In this document: piece by piece, positions 62,516 through 64,000 of the stretch
How positions within the stretch are numbered: position 1 is the first letter of the stretch
Layout: every line of letters starts with the position of its first letter
DNA from: Pyrrhoderma lamaoense
Lineage: Eukaryota > Basidiomycota > Agaricomycetes > Hymenochaetales > Hymenochaetaceae
DNA: 64,000 nucleotides
Direction of reading: 5' to 3'
Assembly (NCBI GenBank): GCA_002794735.1
Contig: NBAZ01000009.1
Coordinates: forward strand, 1,116,001-1,180,000
Program-made: the position numbers and the translations under genes
The notes under the pieces: model-generated
What the model saw: only the letters and a program-made list of their open reading frames with translations
Databases searched by the model: none
What the model was told of the DNA's origin: nothing

Positions 62516-64000
62516 CTACAACCTAACGGGGAAAAAAAGAATAAAAGGACACACAATTCTTTTCTCTTCATCCAAACCTAATCTCATCAACCTCTTCGTC
62601 CCCTTCGCCCCCCTCTCCCTCTCCCTAATCGAAGCTTTTTCATCCAAAGACATAGGTAACCCCTTCTTCTCATCCACATCCACATCCACCTCCGCCCCTT
62701 TCTCAAACCCTCCACCACCGCCATCAGCACCATATTCCCCATACTCACCCCCTTCATACCCCTCATCCCCATCCCCTCGACCTCGACTTCCTCCTCAACA
62801 ACAGCCCCTTGCTCCCTAATCACCTCCCAAGTCCTCTCGACCACTTCCCGATTTTGAGACGCGCTAAGGGACTTGACGATCATACCTTCATGTCGGATGT
62901 GTAACGCGCGTCGGAGGGAACGGGCGAGGAAGGAGGAGGTCGTTTGCAGTGGCCAGGTTGGAGGGAGGTGGTTGATTACCTGTTTGTTGTGTTGCGTTGT
63001 TGCGTTGTATTTGTGTGTGCGTTTGTGTATTGTCCAAGAGCGAGGGAAGGGGATAGAGATGTATGAATTAGTACAAGTAATGGCAACGATACGGGAAGAA
63101 GGAAAAACAATTTTTTGGACGGGAAGACTTACGTCAACGACATCAAACTTTCCTGCTTGGGAGTTCAACAGCCTCGCTGTCGCCGTTCGTTCTACCATCT
63201 CCGTACCTGGACCTGCGACACTACTCTCTGAACCAGAGCTAGTCATATATACCCCTAATAAGACCTTCAGCAGATCCCTTTTCGTCTCCTCGTCCACCGA
63301 CTTGGGAGCCCCGGAAGTGATGAGAGCCGCCCATCTGTCTATTCCCATCACGATCTGAGCTCCACCAGTAGTGCTAGAAACTGAAACAGACGTAGACATA
63401 GGTACAGCAGCACCTGGTCCGCCAGACAAAGATGCAGATCCAAGCGCAGAGCTAGGTACGGCATTGAGGCTAGTGGATCCACATCGCTCAGCGATTGCCG
63501 AAGCGACCTTTGCGGAGACGACTATTCCGCCTCCGAGAGTACAGTATGCTTCGGCAGATGTTGAGTCGTGGACTTCGCGAACGAGTGTTGTCAATGCGTC
63601 TACGTGTCTTCCGAGCTGATTGGGCGTAATATGAGCAGGAGGTACGACCGGTAGATGTGTAAAGAGATAAGGATTAGAAACAGGAAAAGGACTCACTTTC
63701 CCGAATAGGATGGCTTTCTCCACCTTTAAAACTTTTTCATAAGGTTCTAATTTTCGTATTACGCTCTCAGCATCGTACGATCTGGAGCCTTGGAGTAGTA
63801 ATACTGTTTTTAAACGTGCGTCCCGGCTCTCGGATTCGGGTGTTGAAGTTGCGAAGTAGAGAAGGAATGGTGTGGAGGACGTCGTGGATGAGGAGGATGC
63901 GTATGAAGAAGCTTTTTTGTTAGAGAGAGATAATTTGTTAGTAAATATAGTTTTTTTTAAATTTCTTATTACGTGGATAGGGTAGAAAAAAGAACGAGTA
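62516..64000 (-). CDS. VPS39: Vam6/VPS39 homologue, 3' part (runs off window)
   Basis: HOPS-complex subunit for vacuole tethering and fusion. On the minus strand, the first exon in the window (to 63697) contains LKTVLLLQGSRSYDAESVIR and VEKAILFGK. After a GTGAGT intron, exon 2 (63615-63133) reads LGRHVDALTTLVREVHDSTS and AEAYCTLGG, the Vps39 domain 1 pattern, and DLLKVLLGVYMTS. Exon 3 (from 62979) reads VINHLPPTWPLQTTSSFLAR and SLRRALHIRHEGMIVKSLSA, the Vps39 domain 2 start. Splice phases are consistent. Near 62767-62776 one added G (C on plus) moves the frame to an acidic, Gly-rich end. The C-terminal Cys motif usual in the family was not found, so the stop (possibly 62516) is unsure. The 5' part lies beyond 64000. 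Confidence 0.82.

Noticed and set aside
1..64000. tRNA genes, rRNA, CRISPR arrays, viral or LTR-retrotransposon genes
   Set aside because: Scanning for tRNA B-box words, spaced repeats and reverse-transcriptase or capsid motifs gave nothing I could support by eye; a tool-based scan could still find a tRNA.

Overview
The window is eukaryotic and fungal, most likely an Agaricomycete (mushroom-forming basidiomycete). Genes are cut by many short introns (about 45-65 bases, GT-AG with a few GC-AG). Families typical of that group are present: FunK1 fungal-type kinases, a degenerate BTB/POZ protein, an Agaricomycete-type NTF2-like protein and a microsomal P450. No rRNA, convincing tRNA, CRISPR array or bacterial-style operon was seen.

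Layout. 0.2-26 kb: a UPF0590/DUF1769 protein (-), a class I cyclic-nucleotide phosphodiesterase (+), a cytochrome P450 (+), a single-pass membrane protein (-), a small conserved hypothetical (-), an ARL8-type small GTPase (+), a Polo-like kinase (+), a RING-H2 protein (+) and a MAPEG-family membrane protein (+). 26-45 kb: two diverged condensin HEAT subunits (CAP-G/Ycg1/Cnd3 type) pointing away from each other. Between them lies a large palindrome: two arms of about 3.9 kb, nearly identical, each carrying one FunK1 kinase gene, around an 800-base loop. 46-64 kb: an unrecognised nuclear-looking protein, an Sds23/Moc1-type CBS-domain protein, a BTB protein, an NTF2-like protein between two copies of a diverged repeat, and the 3' part of a Vam6/VPS39 gene (-) that runs off the window end.

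Main finding. The palindrome appears to have inserted at about codon 2 of the right condensin gene. It split what was a compact promoter of about 240 bases shared by the two divergent condensin genes. About 200 bases of that promoter, with an MCB-like ACGCGT motif and the right gene's start codon, now sit in direct orientation on both sides of the inserted block, so each condensin gene keeps a promoter copy. Each kinase gene also encodes an N-terminal region with a PD-(D/E)xK-like residue pattern, the layout described for nuclease-kinase effector proteins.

Reading frame. At least a dozen genes have one-base frame breaks, most of them a missing C or G in a short homopolymer. This pattern looks more like base-calling or assembly error than independent gene death, so broken here should not be read as pseudogene without raw reads. 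The Polo kinase, ARL8 and MAPEG genes read cleanly. Several genes act in mitosis or its regulation (Polo kinase, two condensin subunits, Sds23), but no functional linkage can be claimed from proximity alone.
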